Positions 21,970 through 33,309 of a stretch of 64,000 nucleotides of DNA are shown piece by piece. The stretch spans positions 967,501-1,031,500 of the forward strand of contig NW_024725520.1 of NCBI RefSeq assembly GCF_018991925.1. Reading direction: 5' to 3'. A program made the position numbers and the translations under genes. The notes under the pieces were generated by a model, which did no database searches, had not been told where the DNA came from, and worked only from the letters and a program-made list of their open reading frames with translations. The stretch's first letter is position 1. The number at the start of each line of letters is the position of its first letter. The DNA comes from Homarus americanus. Its lineage: Eukaryota > Arthropoda > Malacostraca > Decapoda > Nephropidae.

Positions 21970-22160
21970 TGTTAGTGGGAGAATGGAAGTGTGGTGGAGT
22001 ATGTGTTGGTGGAGTGTGTTGGAGGAAGTATTGGTGGGATGTGTTGGAGAGTGTTGGTGGGATGTGTTGGAGGAAGTGTTGGTGGGATGTGTTGGAGGAA
22101 GTGTTGGAGGAAGTGTTGGTGGGATGTGTTGGAGGAAGTGTTGGTGGGATGTGGTAGAAG
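21970..22160. repeat. Minisatellite, GGTGGGATGTGTTGGAGGAA
   Basis: About nine units of 12-24 bp built from TGTTGGAGGAAG and TGTTGGTGGGA. Long open frames on both strands arise from repeat phase. Confidence 0.92.
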
Positions 22161-22379
22161 GAGTACTGATGGAATGCTGTGGGATATTAGGGAGGTGAAA
22201 GCAGGTGGAATGGTAGAGGAGTGTTGGAGGAAAGTGAGGTGGAGGTTGGGGAACTGAGGGAGGGACAACGGATGAAATGTGGTGGAGTATCCAACTTTCC
22301 CTCCACCAGACAAACAGACAACGACTGATCACATTATTCACAAGAGCAAGACGAGGAGGACCATCCATCACTGTGACTG

Positions 22380-22990
22380 ACACCAGCTCGGGGACCTGTG
22401 ACCCCTGGTACCTCACTTGTAGATCCTGGTACCTCACCTGTAGACCCGGACCTCACCTGTAGCCCTGGTACCTCACCTGTAGATCTGGTGCCTCGCATGT
22501 AGACCCTGGGACCTCACCTGTAGACCCTGGGACCTCACATGTACAGTAGACCCTGTGATCTGTGCACTCACCTGTAGCGGTACCTCACTCCGACCCCTGT
22601 ACCTCACCTGTAGACCCCTGGTACCTCCTGTGACCCCTGTTACCTACTTAGTCTGGTACCTCACATGTGGGAGCCCCTGGGACCTCACCTGTAGTCTGGT
22701 TTCTCTGGAGACCCTGGGACCTCACCTGTAGACCCCTGGGACCTCACATGTAGACCCCTAGGACCTCACCTGTAGATCCTGGTACCTCCACATTGGAGAC
22801 CCCTGGGACCTCCTGTAGATCCCTGGTGCCTCACATGTGAGCCCTGGGACCTCACCTGTAGACCTGGGACCTCCATGTAGACCCTGGGACCTCACCTGTG
22901 ACCCCTGGGACCTCACTTGTAGACCCTGGACCTCACCACCTCACCTGTAGACCCCGGGGACCTGAACACCTCACCTGAAGACCCTTAATC
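22380..22990. repeat. Minisatellite, ACCTCACCTGTAGACCCTGG
   Basis: About 28 units near 20-22 bp with many 1-5 bp losses. Confidence 0.95.
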
Positions 22991-22999
22991 CCAGGTAAC

Positions 23000-23150
23000 T
23001 TTCCTCTTGTACTTAATAAATCACTAAGATTGTGAAATGGGTTGGACGGATATATGAGCGTCAGGAGATGGGTATAAACGGGGCTACCTAGTATGGGTCA
23101 ATAGGCCCGCTGCAGCTTCCTCTGTTCTTTTGTTCTTATGTTCCGTATTG
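23000..23150 (+). mobile_element. Probable dispersed retroelement 3' end
   Basis: GGGTATAAACGGGGCTACC, TATGGGTCAATAGGCCC, GCTGCAGCTTCCTC, then TTCTTTTGTTCTTATGTTCC. This order matches a dispersed repeat with a short TTCTTATG-type tail that I recall from decapod sequences. Assignment is from memory of the pattern and is tentative. Confidence 0.45.
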
Positions 23151-23229
23151 TCTTGGTTCCTCACTTTTATCGATATTTTCTTTCTATCTTCGATTGTTAT
23201 TTTCATTATTTTCTCACCTGCTTCTAACC

Positions 23230-23283
23230 AAACATGTCTAACCTAACCTAACTAACTAAATGTGTCTAACCTAACCTAATTAC
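23230..23283. repeat. Short (CCTAA)n patches
   Basis: Two short CTAACCTAACCTAA blocks separated by an ACTAAATGTG spacer. Confidence 0.7.
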
Positions 23284-23399
23284 AGTACAACTATAACTAT
23301 TATTTCTATGAACTTGTATCGATTCTAATGTTAATTGATAATTGGGTTGGATAATGTATTCGTGTGTGTGTGTGTTAGTTAAGTCATTCTTATCACGAA

Positions 23400-23401
<2 letters not shown>

Positions 23402-23432
<31 letters not shown>
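23402..23432. repeat. (CT)n microsatellite
   Basis: CT run of about 30 bp. Confidence 0.95.
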
Positions 23433-23434
<2 letters not shown>

Positions 23435-23681
23435 TCATCACCCCCCATCCTCCCTTCTCATCTTAATATGAATGGCTAATCACTCCTCCTATGTTCCATA
23501 ATTGTCCTCTTCATATTGCTAATCACATCTTTAACCGTTTTTCCCACGTCTAGTAATTATTGTTGTTGTTGTGTTTCTCTCCTTCCCTTCATTATTGTCT
23601 GGGTTTATTTTATTTTATTATTTTTGTGTTTTATTTTTCTTCATATTTCATGTTTTTGTTTCCCGTATTTCGATTTGTCAT

Positions 23682-24105
23682 AAGCCAGTGTTCCTTGACC
23701 TATTATCACATGTCAAGCCAGTGTTCCTTGACCTATTATCACATGTCAAGCCAGTGCTACATGTCAAGCCAGTGTTCCTTGACCTATTATCACATGTCAA
23801 GCCAGTGTTCCTTGACCTATTATCACATGTCAAGTCAGTGCTACATGTCAACCAGTGTTCCTTGACCTATTATCACATGTCAAGCCAGTGCTATGTCAAG
23901 CCAGTGTTCCTTGACCTATTATCACATGTAAGCAGTGTTCCTTGACCTATTATCACATGTCAAGTCAGTGCTACATGTCAAGCCAGTGTTCCTTGACCTA
24001 TTATCACATGTCAAGTCAGTGCTACATATCAGCCAGTGTTCCTTGACCTATTACCACATGTCAAGCTAATGTTACGTATCAAGCCAGTGTTCCTTGACCC
24101 ATTCG
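23682..24105. repeat. 33-bp minisatellite, CCAGTGTTCCTTGACCTATT
   Basis: About 11 copies of AGTGTTCCTTGACCTATT plus ATCACATGTCAAGCC, with inserted half-units CAGTGCTACATGTCAAG. Confidence 0.95.
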
Positions 24106-24109
24106 CATC

Positions 24110-24445
24110 CACACAACACCTCAAACGTGTAAAATTGTTTGAACTTTACCGCCCAAGATCACAGTAGGTGTTAATAAAAAAAAACCATATATATTAATTA
24201 AAGTTATTCTGGGGTTAATGAATTAATTTTTGACCAAGAATCTAATTAATTGAGGCAGATTTGATGGATGATAATTAATTGTAAAAGAACATAATTAAGG
24301 AGGTCAATATTTGCAAGGTGATATATAATGTGTTTTTAATTAAGTTCCATGTGACCCTCTTGGTGACCTTTGACCCCCTGTATAATGATCATAAAACTAC
24401 TTCATACCCCCATATTCCTGAACAAATATCACTCCTCCTAGAGAC
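24110..24445. other. AT-rich unique DNA
   Basis: TTAATTAA-rich sequence with no open frame or recognised element. Confidence 0.5.
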
Positions 24446-24449
24446 TGGG

Positions 24450-24838
24450 TAATTTTTTGTAGTTTGGTTGAAGGGAGGGGAATATTTTTTGTAGTTTGGT
24501 TGAGGAAGAGGGATATTTTTTGTAGTTTGGTTGAGGAGGAGGGATATTTTTGTAGTTTGGTTGAAGGGAGTGGGACATATTTTGTAGTTTGGTTGAAGGG
24601 AGAATATTTTTTGTAGTTTGGTTGAGGAAAGGGATATTTTTTGGTTGGTTTGAGAGGATATTTTTTTAGTTTGTGTTGAGAAGAGAATTTTTGTAGTTTG
24701 TTTGAGGATGAGAGGATATTTTTGTGTTTGGTTGAGGAGGTTTTTTGTGGTTGAGAGGAAGAGGATATTTTTGTAGTTTGGTTGAAGGAAGAGGAACTTA
24801 TTTTGTAGTTTGGTTGATTTGAGAGGGCTATTTTTTTG
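24450..24838. repeat. Minisatellite, ATATTTTTTGTAGTTTGGTTGA
   Basis: About 13 units of 26-34 bp with TTTTTTGTAGTTTGGTTGAGG. A Ser/Gln/Lys/Asn-rich antisense frame is repeat translation. Confidence 0.95.
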
Positions 24839-25125
24839 GCTAACCTGAACATGATAATTCTTTGTAGTAATATTTTAAGACCTTATGTATTTTATATCTA
24901 CTGTAGTTTGTTCTATAACAGTTGTATTATATTGTATGTGACTTGTATGTTTTGCTTTGTATTAGAAAAAGAAATCGTGTATATAAAATGATGTAATTTG
25001 TTCTCTGTTCTCAGGTGAGTTACTGAGGCGAGGTGAGCTCCATCAATGAGAGGCGTGATGAGGAGGGTGGCCACACAAGGTTGGTAATACTGCGTTTGAG
25101 GTCCAGTAATACCTCTGGGAAATGA

Positions 25126-25183
25126 ACACACACACACACACATATATATACTTACACACACACACACACACACACATATATAC

Positions 25184-25219
<36 letters not shown>
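25126..25219. repeat. (AC)n/(AT)n compound microsatellite
   Basis: AC runs separated by ATATATACTT blocks. Confidence 0.97.
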
Positions 25220-25221
<2 letters not shown>

Positions 25222-25439
25222 TTGAGCAACACCCTGGGAACAAGCACACACTAGTTCACACACTCACTCACTCTCTATTCACCTTACCTGCTTGCAACAC
25301 CTTGACGTGCTCTTAACTGTCCACCGTCACCCACATGGTTTAGTCAAGGGGTATTTTAGGCGCCATTTTGATAGCCTTCCGTGTGTTATGTTTTAAGTCG
25401 TATCGTCATACTTGTTGTGGAAGTGGGTCCCAGGAGCAT

Positions 25440-25520
25440 GACATGAAGACACTATGGCATTAATGACAGTATGACAGTTTGACAATAATGACACTATGGC
25501 AATGACAATAATGACAGTAT
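25440..25520. repeat. Short tandem repeat, TGACAATAATGACACTATGG
   Basis: Four imperfect copies of AATGACAGTATGA / AATGACACTATGG. Confidence 0.7.
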
Positions 25521-25744
25521 GAGAGGTGAAAAACTCAACCTTTTGTCATCAGACTGGTTCCTCTACATCATTCCGGAGCTTGTGAGATTGTCGAACTATG
25601 TGAGGCCAGAGGTTTAATGATCTCAAAAAATAGTAGAGAGAGGGAGAAAGAGACAAAGAAGTGTAGTACTAACGGTAGTGGCTGGAGTCTGGTACAATGA
25701 TTGCATTATTAAGCAGCATCTCATTATTCCTCCACTTGGTGATT

Positions 25745-25995
25745 GTCCTCCTCCCTCCCTCCTCCTCCCTCCCTCCTCTCCCTCGGGATCAGCTAAAGCC
25801 AATGTAAGAATGAAATTCGGGGAAAAATTCTGTCTTTATTTCCGCAGTTTTTTTCTTTCTTCCCTCGTTACTCTGGCTTTCACCCTCATCCCTCCTCCTC
25901 CTCCTCCTCCTCCTCTCCTCCTCCTCCTCTCCTCCTCCTCCTCCTCCTCCTCCCTCCCTCCTCCCTCCCTCCCTCCTCCTCCTCCCTCTTCCACT
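25745..25995. repeat. (CCT)n polypyrimidine blocks
   Basis: CCTCCTCC blocks at 25748-25785 and 25885-25995 around a less biased spacer. The spanning 147-codon frame shows no domain. Confidence 0.85.
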
Positions 25996-26119
25996 CAGAC
26001 CAACGGGATGAAATTTTTCTTTTCATTTTTTAGTATTCACGTATTTTATCTTTTTTATCCCTTTTATTTTGACATTTTATCCACTTTGGGTTTTGCCTCG
26101 AGTTTTGTTTTACTGAACT

Positions 26120-26460
26120 GAACCCGAACTTTGAACCTTGGACCTATAACGAACCTTGAACCTTTGAACCTTGAAACCCGAACTCTTGAACCTTTGGACC
26201 CTATAACACCGAATCCTTGAACCTTTGAACCTTGAAACCCGAACTCTTGAATCTTTGGACCCTATAACACCGAATCCTTGAACCTTTGAACCTTGAAACC
26301 CGAACTCTTGAACCTTTGGACCTATAACACCATCTGAACTTGAACCTTGAAACCGAACTTTATTTGGACCCTATAACACCGAATCCTTGAACCTTTCGAC
26401 CCTATAACACCGAACCCTTGAATCATTGAACCTCGTATCCTGAAAACTTGAACCCGTGAA
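26120..26460. repeat. Minisatellite, CCTTGAAACCCGAACTCTTG
   Basis: Higher-order unit of about 62 bp combining TTGAACCTTTGAACCTTG, AACCCGAACTCTTGAACC and GGACCCTATAACACCGAA; five to six copies. Confidence 0.93.
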
Positions 26461-26467
26461 CCGAAGG

Positions 26468-26640
26468 AGAAGACAAACAGAGAGAGAAGACAGACACAGA
26501 CAGAGGAAGACAGACACAGACAGAGGAAGACAGACACGAACAGGGAAGACAGACGAACAGAGGGAAGACAGACACAGACAGAGGGAAGACAGACACAGAC
26601 AGAAGGAAGACAGACACAGACAGAGGGAAGACACAAGGGA
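26468..26640. repeat. 21-bp minisatellite, GACAGACACAGACAGAGGGAA
   Basis: About nine purine-rich units containing GACAGACACAGACAGAGG. Confidence 0.95.
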
Positions 26641-26696
26641 TTCTTGCTGAAGCATCAATGTGTAGGTATTTTATCTCGAAGGTGGCCCAGTTTGTG

Positions 26697-27028
26697 TAGG
26701 AGGGAGGGAGAGGGAGGGAGGAGGAGGAGGAGGGAGAGAGGAGGGAGGAAGGAGGAGAAGGAGGGGAGGAGGAGAGGAGGGAGGGAGAGAGGAGGAGGGA
26801 GAGGGAGGAGAGAGGGAGGGAGGGAGGAGGAGGGAGGAGGGGGAGGGAGGGAGGGGAGAGGAGGGAGGGGGGAGGAGAGAGGGAGGGAGGGAGGAAGGAG
26901 AGAGGGAGGGAGAGAGGGAGGGAGGAGGGAGGAGGGAGGAGGGAGAGAGGGAGGAGAGGGAGGGAGAGAGGGAGGGAGGGAGGGAGAGAGGAGAGGGAGG
27001 GAGAGAGGGAGGGAGAGGGAGGAAAGGT
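26697..27028. repeat. Polypurine (GGGA/GGA)n tract
   Basis: Some 330 bp almost free of C and T on the plus strand. Could form intramolecular triplex or G-rich structures. Confidence 0.95.
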
Positions 27029-27089
27029 AAATCCTGGTGAAGTTCAGTCGCCCATAAAGACAAACACAGCTATAACCACCACCTACCGC

Positions 27090-27640
27090 CCCTCACTGCC
27101 CCTCACTGTTGTCCTCATTGCTGCGCCTTCACTACCATCACTGCCGCCCCTCACCGCTGCCCTCACTACCGCCCTCGCCACCCCTCCTGCCACCCATCAC
27201 CATCTCCCTCTCTCCGCCGCCCCTCCTGCGCTACCCTCACTACCGCCCTCACCGCCACCCATCACCATCTCCCCTCTCCGCCGCCCCTCACTGTTGCCCA
27301 TCACTGTCGTCCCTCACCGCCACCTCACTGCCACCCATCACCATCTCCCCTCTCCGTCCTCTCCGCCGCCCTCACTGTTGCCCATCACTGTCGTCCCTCA
27401 CCGCCACCCTCACTGCCACCCATCACCATCTCCCTCTCCACCGTCCCTCTCCGCCGCCCTCCTGTTGCCATCACTGTCGTCCTCACCGCCACCCTCACTG
27501 CCACCCATCACCATCTCGCCTCACCGCCGTCCCTCTCCGCCGCCCTCACTGTTGCCCATCACTGTCGTCCTCACTGCCACCTCACTGCCACCCATCACCA
27601 TCTCGCTCACTGCCGCCCCTACCCCAACACACACTGTACC
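27090..27640. repeat. Minisatellite, CACTGCCACCCATCACCATC
   Basis: C-rich array combining CACTGCCACCCATCACCATC, TCTCCGCCGCCC and CACTGTCGTCC blocks; higher-order unit about 80-90 bp, five to six copies. Confidence 0.92.
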
Positions 27641-27734
27641 TTCACCTTCATTTAATTAATTTTTGTGGATCCTAACGCTGTTTATAGCGGATATACCTGA
27701 CCTAATGACGGAGCAAGGTGAGGTGCTGTGGTGT

Positions 27735-27975
27735 GGTGACGATGATGAGCTGGTGGTGGTAGTCGAGGTACTGGTGGTGGTGGTGATGGTGAGTGCTGTG
27801 TGTGTTGGTGGTGTGTGGTATTGGTATGTGGTGGTAATTGTGGTAATGATGGTGGTGGTGTGAGTGGTAGGTGCTGTGGTGGTGGTAGTGGTTGTGCGGT
27901 ACTGTGGTGGTGGTGCGGTACTGTGGTGGTGGTGGTACTGTGGTGGGGGTAGTACTGTGGTGCGGTGGTGGTGAC
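27735..27975. repeat. (GGT)n-rich degenerate microsatellite
   Basis: GTGGTGGTG blocks with GATGATG, GGTATTGG and GCGGTACTG variants. Confidence 0.9.
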
Positions 27976-28004
27976 TGTAGCACTGATATGGTCCTCATGA
28001 ATAA

Positions 28005-28605
28005 ATGCGCGAGGAGGAGGTGAGGGAGCTACAGGAGTGAGGGAGGGAGGGAGAGAGAGGAGAGAGAGGACTGCAGGAGTGAGAGAGGGGGAGAGAAAAT
28101 CCAGATTGAACGAGGGAAGTAAGGAGAGTGAAGGAGAGGGGAAAGGAGAGAAAACACAAGAGCTGTAAAATTGGAAGGAAAAGGAAAGAGAGTAATGACG
28201 AGAAATACAGAGGAAAAGGCGGAAGGAATGAAGTTGCGGAAGAACACCGGAGTAATGAGAGACGAAAGGAGGGAGGATGGGTAGGAGGGAGAGAGGGAGG
28301 GTAGGAGGGAGAGAGGGAGGGTAGGAGGGAGAGAGGGAGGGTAGGAGGGAGAGAGAGGGAGGGTAGGAGGTAGAAGGAGTTAAAACAAGGATAAACACGG
28401 AGGGAGGAGAGCTGGGGAGGTAATACGGTTGTAGGGGAGGGAGGTGTGTTGGGGGGAGAGAGGACTGGGGAGAGAGGAAGACAAAGAGAGAGAGAGAGAG
28501 AGGGGGGGGTTCATTCACGTATAGTAAGAAGAAGGAACTACAAGAAGGGAGGAAACTATAGGAAGGGAGGGAATTGTAGGAAGGGAGGGAACTACAATAA
28601 GGGAG
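28005..28605. repeat. Polypurine tract with GGGTAGGAGGGAGAGAG units
   Basis: Purine-rich sequence; 28270-28375 holds about five units of GGGTAGGAGGGAGAGAGG; a GA run at 28485-28503; GGAAGGGAGGGAACTA units at 28545-28605. Confidence 0.9.
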
Positions 28606-28609
28606 GGAA

Positions 28610-29050
28610 TGATCAATGAACTGTATAGATAGAAAGATGATAAATACAGAAGAGGGAAAATAGGGAAGGAGGATAGAGGAAGTAGGAATTATGATAGAAG
28701 GAGGGGAGAAGGAGAGAGTGAGGGAAGAAAGCCATTGAGGGGGAAGGAGACCAAAAGAAGTGAGGGGAAGTGAGGGGTTGGTAACGGAAGCTCTGACAAG
28801 AAAGAAACATTGCCGGAAAAATTGAGGGGAAATTTATTCACTATTATTATAACAACTTGAGTAAAGAAAACCAAATGGGGGAGATTATCTGTCCAGGGTG
28901 ACTCAGGGAGATTATTTTAAGCGCCCTTAAATACAATAGAATATAATACCTTCCTGATTATATCTTCCTGAAATGTCAATAAGTGTAATATCTCCCATAT
29001 GTAGCTCCCTTAAATGCATTAACTTGATGCATTAACCATTGATGTAATAC
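28610..29050. other. A/G-rich then unique DNA
   Basis: Purine-biased at 28620-28790, then unique AT-rich sequence. No gene recognised. Confidence 0.5.
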
Positions 29051-29055
29051 CACTG

Positions 29056-29108
29056 TAACCTAGCCTAACCTAACCCTACCTTGCCTTGCCTTACCTTACC
29101 TTAACCTG
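29056..29108. repeat. Degenerate (CCTAA)/(CCTTG)n tract
   Basis: CCTAGCCTAACCTAACCC changing into CCTTGCCTTGCCTTACC. Confidence 0.85.
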
Positions 29109-29277
29109 TAAATGGGCCCCATGCACCTGTGGCCTCAACTGTTCTCATCTCAGGTGGAAAATTAAGTGTCCCATCTTGCAGCTGGGTCGACTTAGGTCTC
29201 CCCGCTCATTTGTTTTTTTATGCTTTTATGGTAATTATTATATTTCGGGGTTATCTTATGTGGAGGTTGGTGGTGTG

Positions 29278-29640
29278 TGAGAGAGAGAGAGAGATCAAAA
29301 CAATGATTCAATAAAGAGGAGGAGAAGGAGGGAAGAAGATAATAAGGAATGCAAAGACGATATGGAAAGAGAAATATAAATGATAAGAACAAAGAGAAAT
29401 TACATTATAAAGTAGAAGGGAAGGAGGGAGGGAGGGAAGAGGTAGAAGGAGAGGAGGATGAAGAAGGAGGAAGGAAGGAGAATAAGAGGGTAAGAGAGGA
29501 GATGAGGAGGAGGAGAAGCTATAAGGAATGTAAAGTGGGATTAGTTAGTTAAGAAGGGAGGGAGGGAGGGAGGGAGACAGGCAGGCAGGGTGGAAGGGAA
29601 GAGAGAGAGGGAGGGAGGGAGGGAGGGAGGGAAGGGGGCG
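29278..29640. repeat. Purine-rich simple sequence
   Basis: GA run at 29278-29294, then GAAGGAGG and (GGGA)n blocks, strongest at 29415-29480 and 29550-29637. Confidence 0.85.
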
Positions 29641-29710
29641 GAATATAAAATGTAAATGTATACTTTAAACCTCTCATTGTTGTGAACGATACACCGGTGG
29701 GGGGGAGAGG

Positions 29711-29850
29711 GGTTAGGTTAGGTTGGTTAGGTTAGGTTAGGTTAGGTATGGTTTGGTTAGGTTAGGTTTGGTTAGGTTTGGTTTGGTTTGGTTTGGTTTG
29801 GTTAGGTTATGTTATGTTATGTTTTGTTTGGTTAGGTTAGATCAAGCAAT
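29711..29850. repeat. Interstitial (TTAGG)n grading into (TTTGG)n
   Basis: GGTTAGGTTAGG block, then GGTTTGGTTTGG and GGTTATGTTATG variants. No palindromic arms flank it. Confidence 0.92.
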
Positions 29851-29854
29851 CCGA

Positions 29855-30275
29855 ACATGAAACAGCGAACAACGAACAGCGTACAGTGAACCCCCTGGAA
29901 CACTAGAACACAGTATAAGGAGTGGTGGTCAGTCAGTCTGGTGGCCGTCTCACACAACCAACATACACGTTCACCAATCATGTAATAAAACGAGGTTGTT
30001 GACCGCGTTAAAAAATCATTAGTTTAGTTCCTGTGAGAAGTTTCCACGCTAAGTTGGTTTACCTGTGCTGGAATTATAGTTGATTTACCTGTGCTGGAAC
30101 TGCTGAATTTAATGTATGTTAAGATATAACTGCTTCAATTTCATCCATTTCAATTGTTTATTCCTTGATAGAGGAAGCGGGATCCCAGTGCTGTCACTAG
30201 GTACCCCTGTACAATGACACCAGAAGCATCTGGCAAGTGTGACAAGTATATACAGTATAAATATTATAAAGGGGC
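29855..30275. other. Unique DNA without recognised gene
   Basis: Contains small duplications such as TTTACCTGTGCTGGAA (near 30058 and 30083). No supported coding exon. Confidence 0.5.
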
Positions 30276-30278
30276 TTA

Positions 30279-30500
30279 CTAAAGCCTAAGGAAGGAAGGA
30301 TATTCCTTTAACACATAATCAATGTTATTTACAAAATATCTGGCCAGTATGGGGAGGATCATCGTGTCACCGTCAGGGGGTCGTAGAGTGGTGGTCCAGC
30401 AGGCGTCACGGAAGCGTTGTGTGTGGGGACATCTTAGGAGGTAGTGGATAAGGGTGCGGCTGTCGGGTCTTCTGCATAATGTATAACTGCTTGGAAAATA
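30279..30500 (-). mobile_element. LINE retrotransposon C-terminal fragment
   Basis: A 74-codon antisense open frame ends in a stop at 30279. It contains LCRRPDSRTLIHYLLRC followed by PHTQRFRDACW. A Cys, then His-x4-Cys about a dozen residues on, resembles the C-terminal zinc-knuckle-like tail of jockey/I-type non-LTR retrotransposons. The usual partner Cys three residues earlier is Tyr here. In-frame TAA at 30501 cuts the upstream part; reverse transcriptase sequence is not seen. I read it as a dead, 5'-truncated copy. Confidence 0.5.
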
Positions 30501-30504
30501 TTAA

Positions 30505-31275
30505 CGGTCAATATATGAGTGGAAAAAAAAAAGTGAATATGTGGTGTTTACACTTGATTTTACTTTATAAAATGGTCATTATTATCCGTTGGTTTATATG
30601 TTTGGTGTTATTGTCTTGATATAGAGAATAATTAGTGAGAAGGGAAGAAGTACTGTAGCGGCGAATGTGTTCTCCGAAAGCATGAATCTGTTTGTGACTT
30701 GGACGGTATAAATTCTTTTTCCTATTTTTTTTCCACTCATATATTGAAAGATAATGTTTACAAGCGTTTATATTTTAACATACATTAAAGTGAGTCAGAA
30801 TTGGATATCGTTAACAGTTTTATATGGATTTATTTGCGGTATATCAATATTAACCGAATATTATAATGAGCCAATGAGCTGCAAGGGGGGCGGGTCTTGT
30901 ACCCTTCGTTAAAAAATTCGACTATTACTTATAAACTACTTATTAATATTTATTGCATATTATTCATTTAATACTTATTAATTATTACTTGCTACTTATA
31001 ACTAATGCACTCAGAACGTATAGGCAGGTGACGCTAAACTTAAATAATCATGAAGTTTACTTAGAAACATTGGTACGAAATAAGTGTAACTATGAGGTGG
31101 AGGTAGTGAGTGTTATTGTGTTATGATAGAACAGGTACGTAGTTTGTTCATTCCCACGACTGTTATTACGGTGGCTAATACATAAAGATGGTGTGGACAT
31201 TGCACTGCTTCTATGTCAGGACTGGGGGCCATGAGTAAGTAGTTGAATTTTGTTTCACTACATGTTAACTAACAA
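30505..31275. other. AT-rich unique DNA
   Basis: Includes ATTATTACTT-type patches around 30910-31010. No gene or element recognised. Confidence 0.55.
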
Positions 31276-31339
31276 CTATGACTTGGTGGGTTATATTTAT
31301 CTTGATCCGGAAGTTCTCATTTAAACCTGCACATAAACC

Positions 31340-31420
31340 TACCCCCCCCCACAACCCTCTTTGGAATTTCCCCACAACCCCTGAATTTCCCCACAACCCC
31401 CAGGAATCCTCACCTCCCGC
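31340..31420. repeat. Short repeat, TTTCCCCACAACCCC
   Basis: Three to four copies of CCCCACAACCC with short spacers. Confidence 0.7.
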
Positions 31421-31564
31421 CATCTCACACAATTCTCCATTAACTTTGATCTCAACCCCAGAATCAAACTCTCATTGGCTAATGTCTGAACTTGAGATGT
31501 TTGAGTTGATAGATTCTTGGTAGTGTGTGGGAGGGAGGGGACCCAGGGACCTGGAGGAGAAGCT

Positions 31565-31750
31565 CTCAGCACCCCCCCAGGTCTCCCCAGGTTATCCAAG
31601 GGGTCTTTAAGCTCCCCAGGTTTCTCCAGGTTCCGCATGGCTCCCCTATGTTCCTCCAGTCTTTTCCGGCTCATGCCTCAGGTTCCCCTATGCTCTCCAT
31701 ACTCCCCCAGGCTCCTCAGGCTTCTTAGGCTCCCCTAGGCTCCTCCCTCA
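31565..31750. repeat. Degenerate repeat, GCTCCCCAGGTTTCTCCAGG
   Basis: Loose array of CCCCAGG, GCTCCCC and CTCCAGG words at 12-25 bp spacing. Confidence 0.65.
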
Positions 31751-31906
31751 GACTACCCCAGCAAGCTCTTGAGTAAGCTGATGAGTTTGTTCTTAGTGAG
31801 TGATCCGTTGTTATTAAGCTTTCTAATCTACGTTTCCAATCCATTGCCTTCTGCTGTTCCAATCGGCCATCTGCTCTCTCAATCCTTTGTCTTTTGTTGC
31901 TCCAAT

Positions 31907-31908
<2 letters not shown>

Positions 31909-31949
<41 letters not shown>
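31909..31949. repeat. (GA)n microsatellite
   Basis: GA run of about 40 bp. Confidence 0.97.
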
Positions 31950-31951
<2 letters not shown>

Positions 31952-31994
31952 ATTGTTGCTCACAGCAGTCGACCAACACACATGATCTGCATAT

Positions 31995-32755
31995 CCACAC
32001 AACCCCTCCCCCCCTCCCTCCCTCCCTCTCTCCCTGAATGATTTATGTTGACAGGGGCAGTAAGGCCCCCTTTACACCCTACACAACCTGATCACCTCCC
32101 TCCCCCTATTTTTATCTCTTCCTTACTCCCTGTACTTCTCCCGTCTCTTTATATCTTTCTCTTCTTCTCACTCCCTCCCTCTCCTTCCCTCCCTTACACA
32201 TTTTTTTTATCTCTCCCTTGCTCTCCTTCCCTCCCTCCTCTCTCTTCTTGCTGTCCTCTCTTCAATTCTCCTCTCCTCCCTTACTGTTGCTCTCTGTCAT
32301 TTCTCTCCCTCCGTTCTTTGTTATCCTCCACCCTGCTTCCCCTCTCTCCTTTATTCATGTTCTTCCTTCCTTTCTACTCTCTTTCCTCCCTCCCTCCTCC
32401 TCCTCCCCATTCCTTCCCTCCCTCCTCCTTCTCCCCATTCCTTCCCTCCCTCCCCCTTTATCCATTTCTCTCAGCACGTTTCTTTATCTCTTGGTATTTT
32501 TCCCTAATTAAACCCCCTTTCCCTCTTTCCCTTTTTCTCCTCCTCCACTACGCTTTCTCCCTCTTCATCCACCCTTTCCTTCTCCTCCTACTTCACCCTT
32601 TCTTCCTCCTCTCACACCATTTCCTTCCCTTCCCTCCCCAACTTTCCACTGTTTTCCCCCTTCCATTTTTTCCTTCTACTCCCTATCCACACTTGCTTTT
32701 TCCTTCCCCACCTCCTTCCCTCTCCCTCCTCAATCACTATACGCCCATGGATCTA
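31995..32755. repeat. Long polypyrimidine tract
   Basis: About 760 bp dominated by C and T. The 244-codon open frame across it (Ser/Pro/Leu/Phe-rich) is a composition artefact. Confidence 0.93.
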
Positions 32756-32899
32756 CTCACTCCTCAGGGCTTGGTTTAATATAATTATTATTCTTGTTAT
32801 TTCCAAACAAGTTTTTCACCACAAATTCAGAGTCTCGGACAATACCACTTTTAATATTTACCTACAACCTGGTGGCGCTTGGATATCTTATTTACGAGT

Positions 32900-33185
32900 C
32901 TGGTGGTGTGGTTGTTGGTGGTGTGGTTGTTGGTAGTGTGGTTGTTGGTAGTGTGGTTGATGGTGTGGTTGTTGGTTGTGGTTTGGTTGTTGGTGGTAGT
33001 GTGGTTCTTGGTAATGGTGTGGTTCTTGGTAATGGTGTGGTTGTTGGTGATGGCGTGGTTTTTGGTGGTGGTGTGGTTGTTGGTGATGGCGTGGTTTTTG
33101 GTGGTGGTGGTGTGGTTGGCGTGGTGTGGTTGGTGGTGGTGTGGTTGGAGTGGTGTGGTTGGTGGTGGTGATGGTGTGGTTTTGG
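32900..33185. repeat. Minisatellite, GGTGTGGTTGTTGGTAGT
   Basis: About 19 units of 12-18 bp built from GTGGTTGTTGGT. Open frames on both strands (Val/Gly, Trp/Leu, His/Gln/Pro) follow from the repeat. Confidence 0.95.
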
Positions 33186-33309
33186 TTATTCATTTTGTAC
33201 AACCACTTCCAGAATGCCTAATGATAATAACAATGGATTAAAAAAAAATATCCTGGGGGCCATTTTTTGGGTGGGTATGAGTTTATTTCCCAGGGGGTGA
33301 GTTTAGGGT

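Noticed and set aside
23682..24105. Regular repeat and spacer-like pattern suggesting a CRISPR array
   Set aside because: Units are plain tandem copies without unique spacers, and the sequence is eukaryotic.
27682..28518. 278-codon minus-strand open frame
   Set aside because: It crosses a polypurine tract and a GGT microsatellite; composition changes at the tract borders, as expected for repeat translation.
32045..32779. 244-codon plus-strand open frame rich in Ser/Pro/Leu/Phe
   Set aside because: It lies in a C/T-only tract where stop codons are rare by composition; hydrophobic stretches are TTC/CTC/CTT codons.
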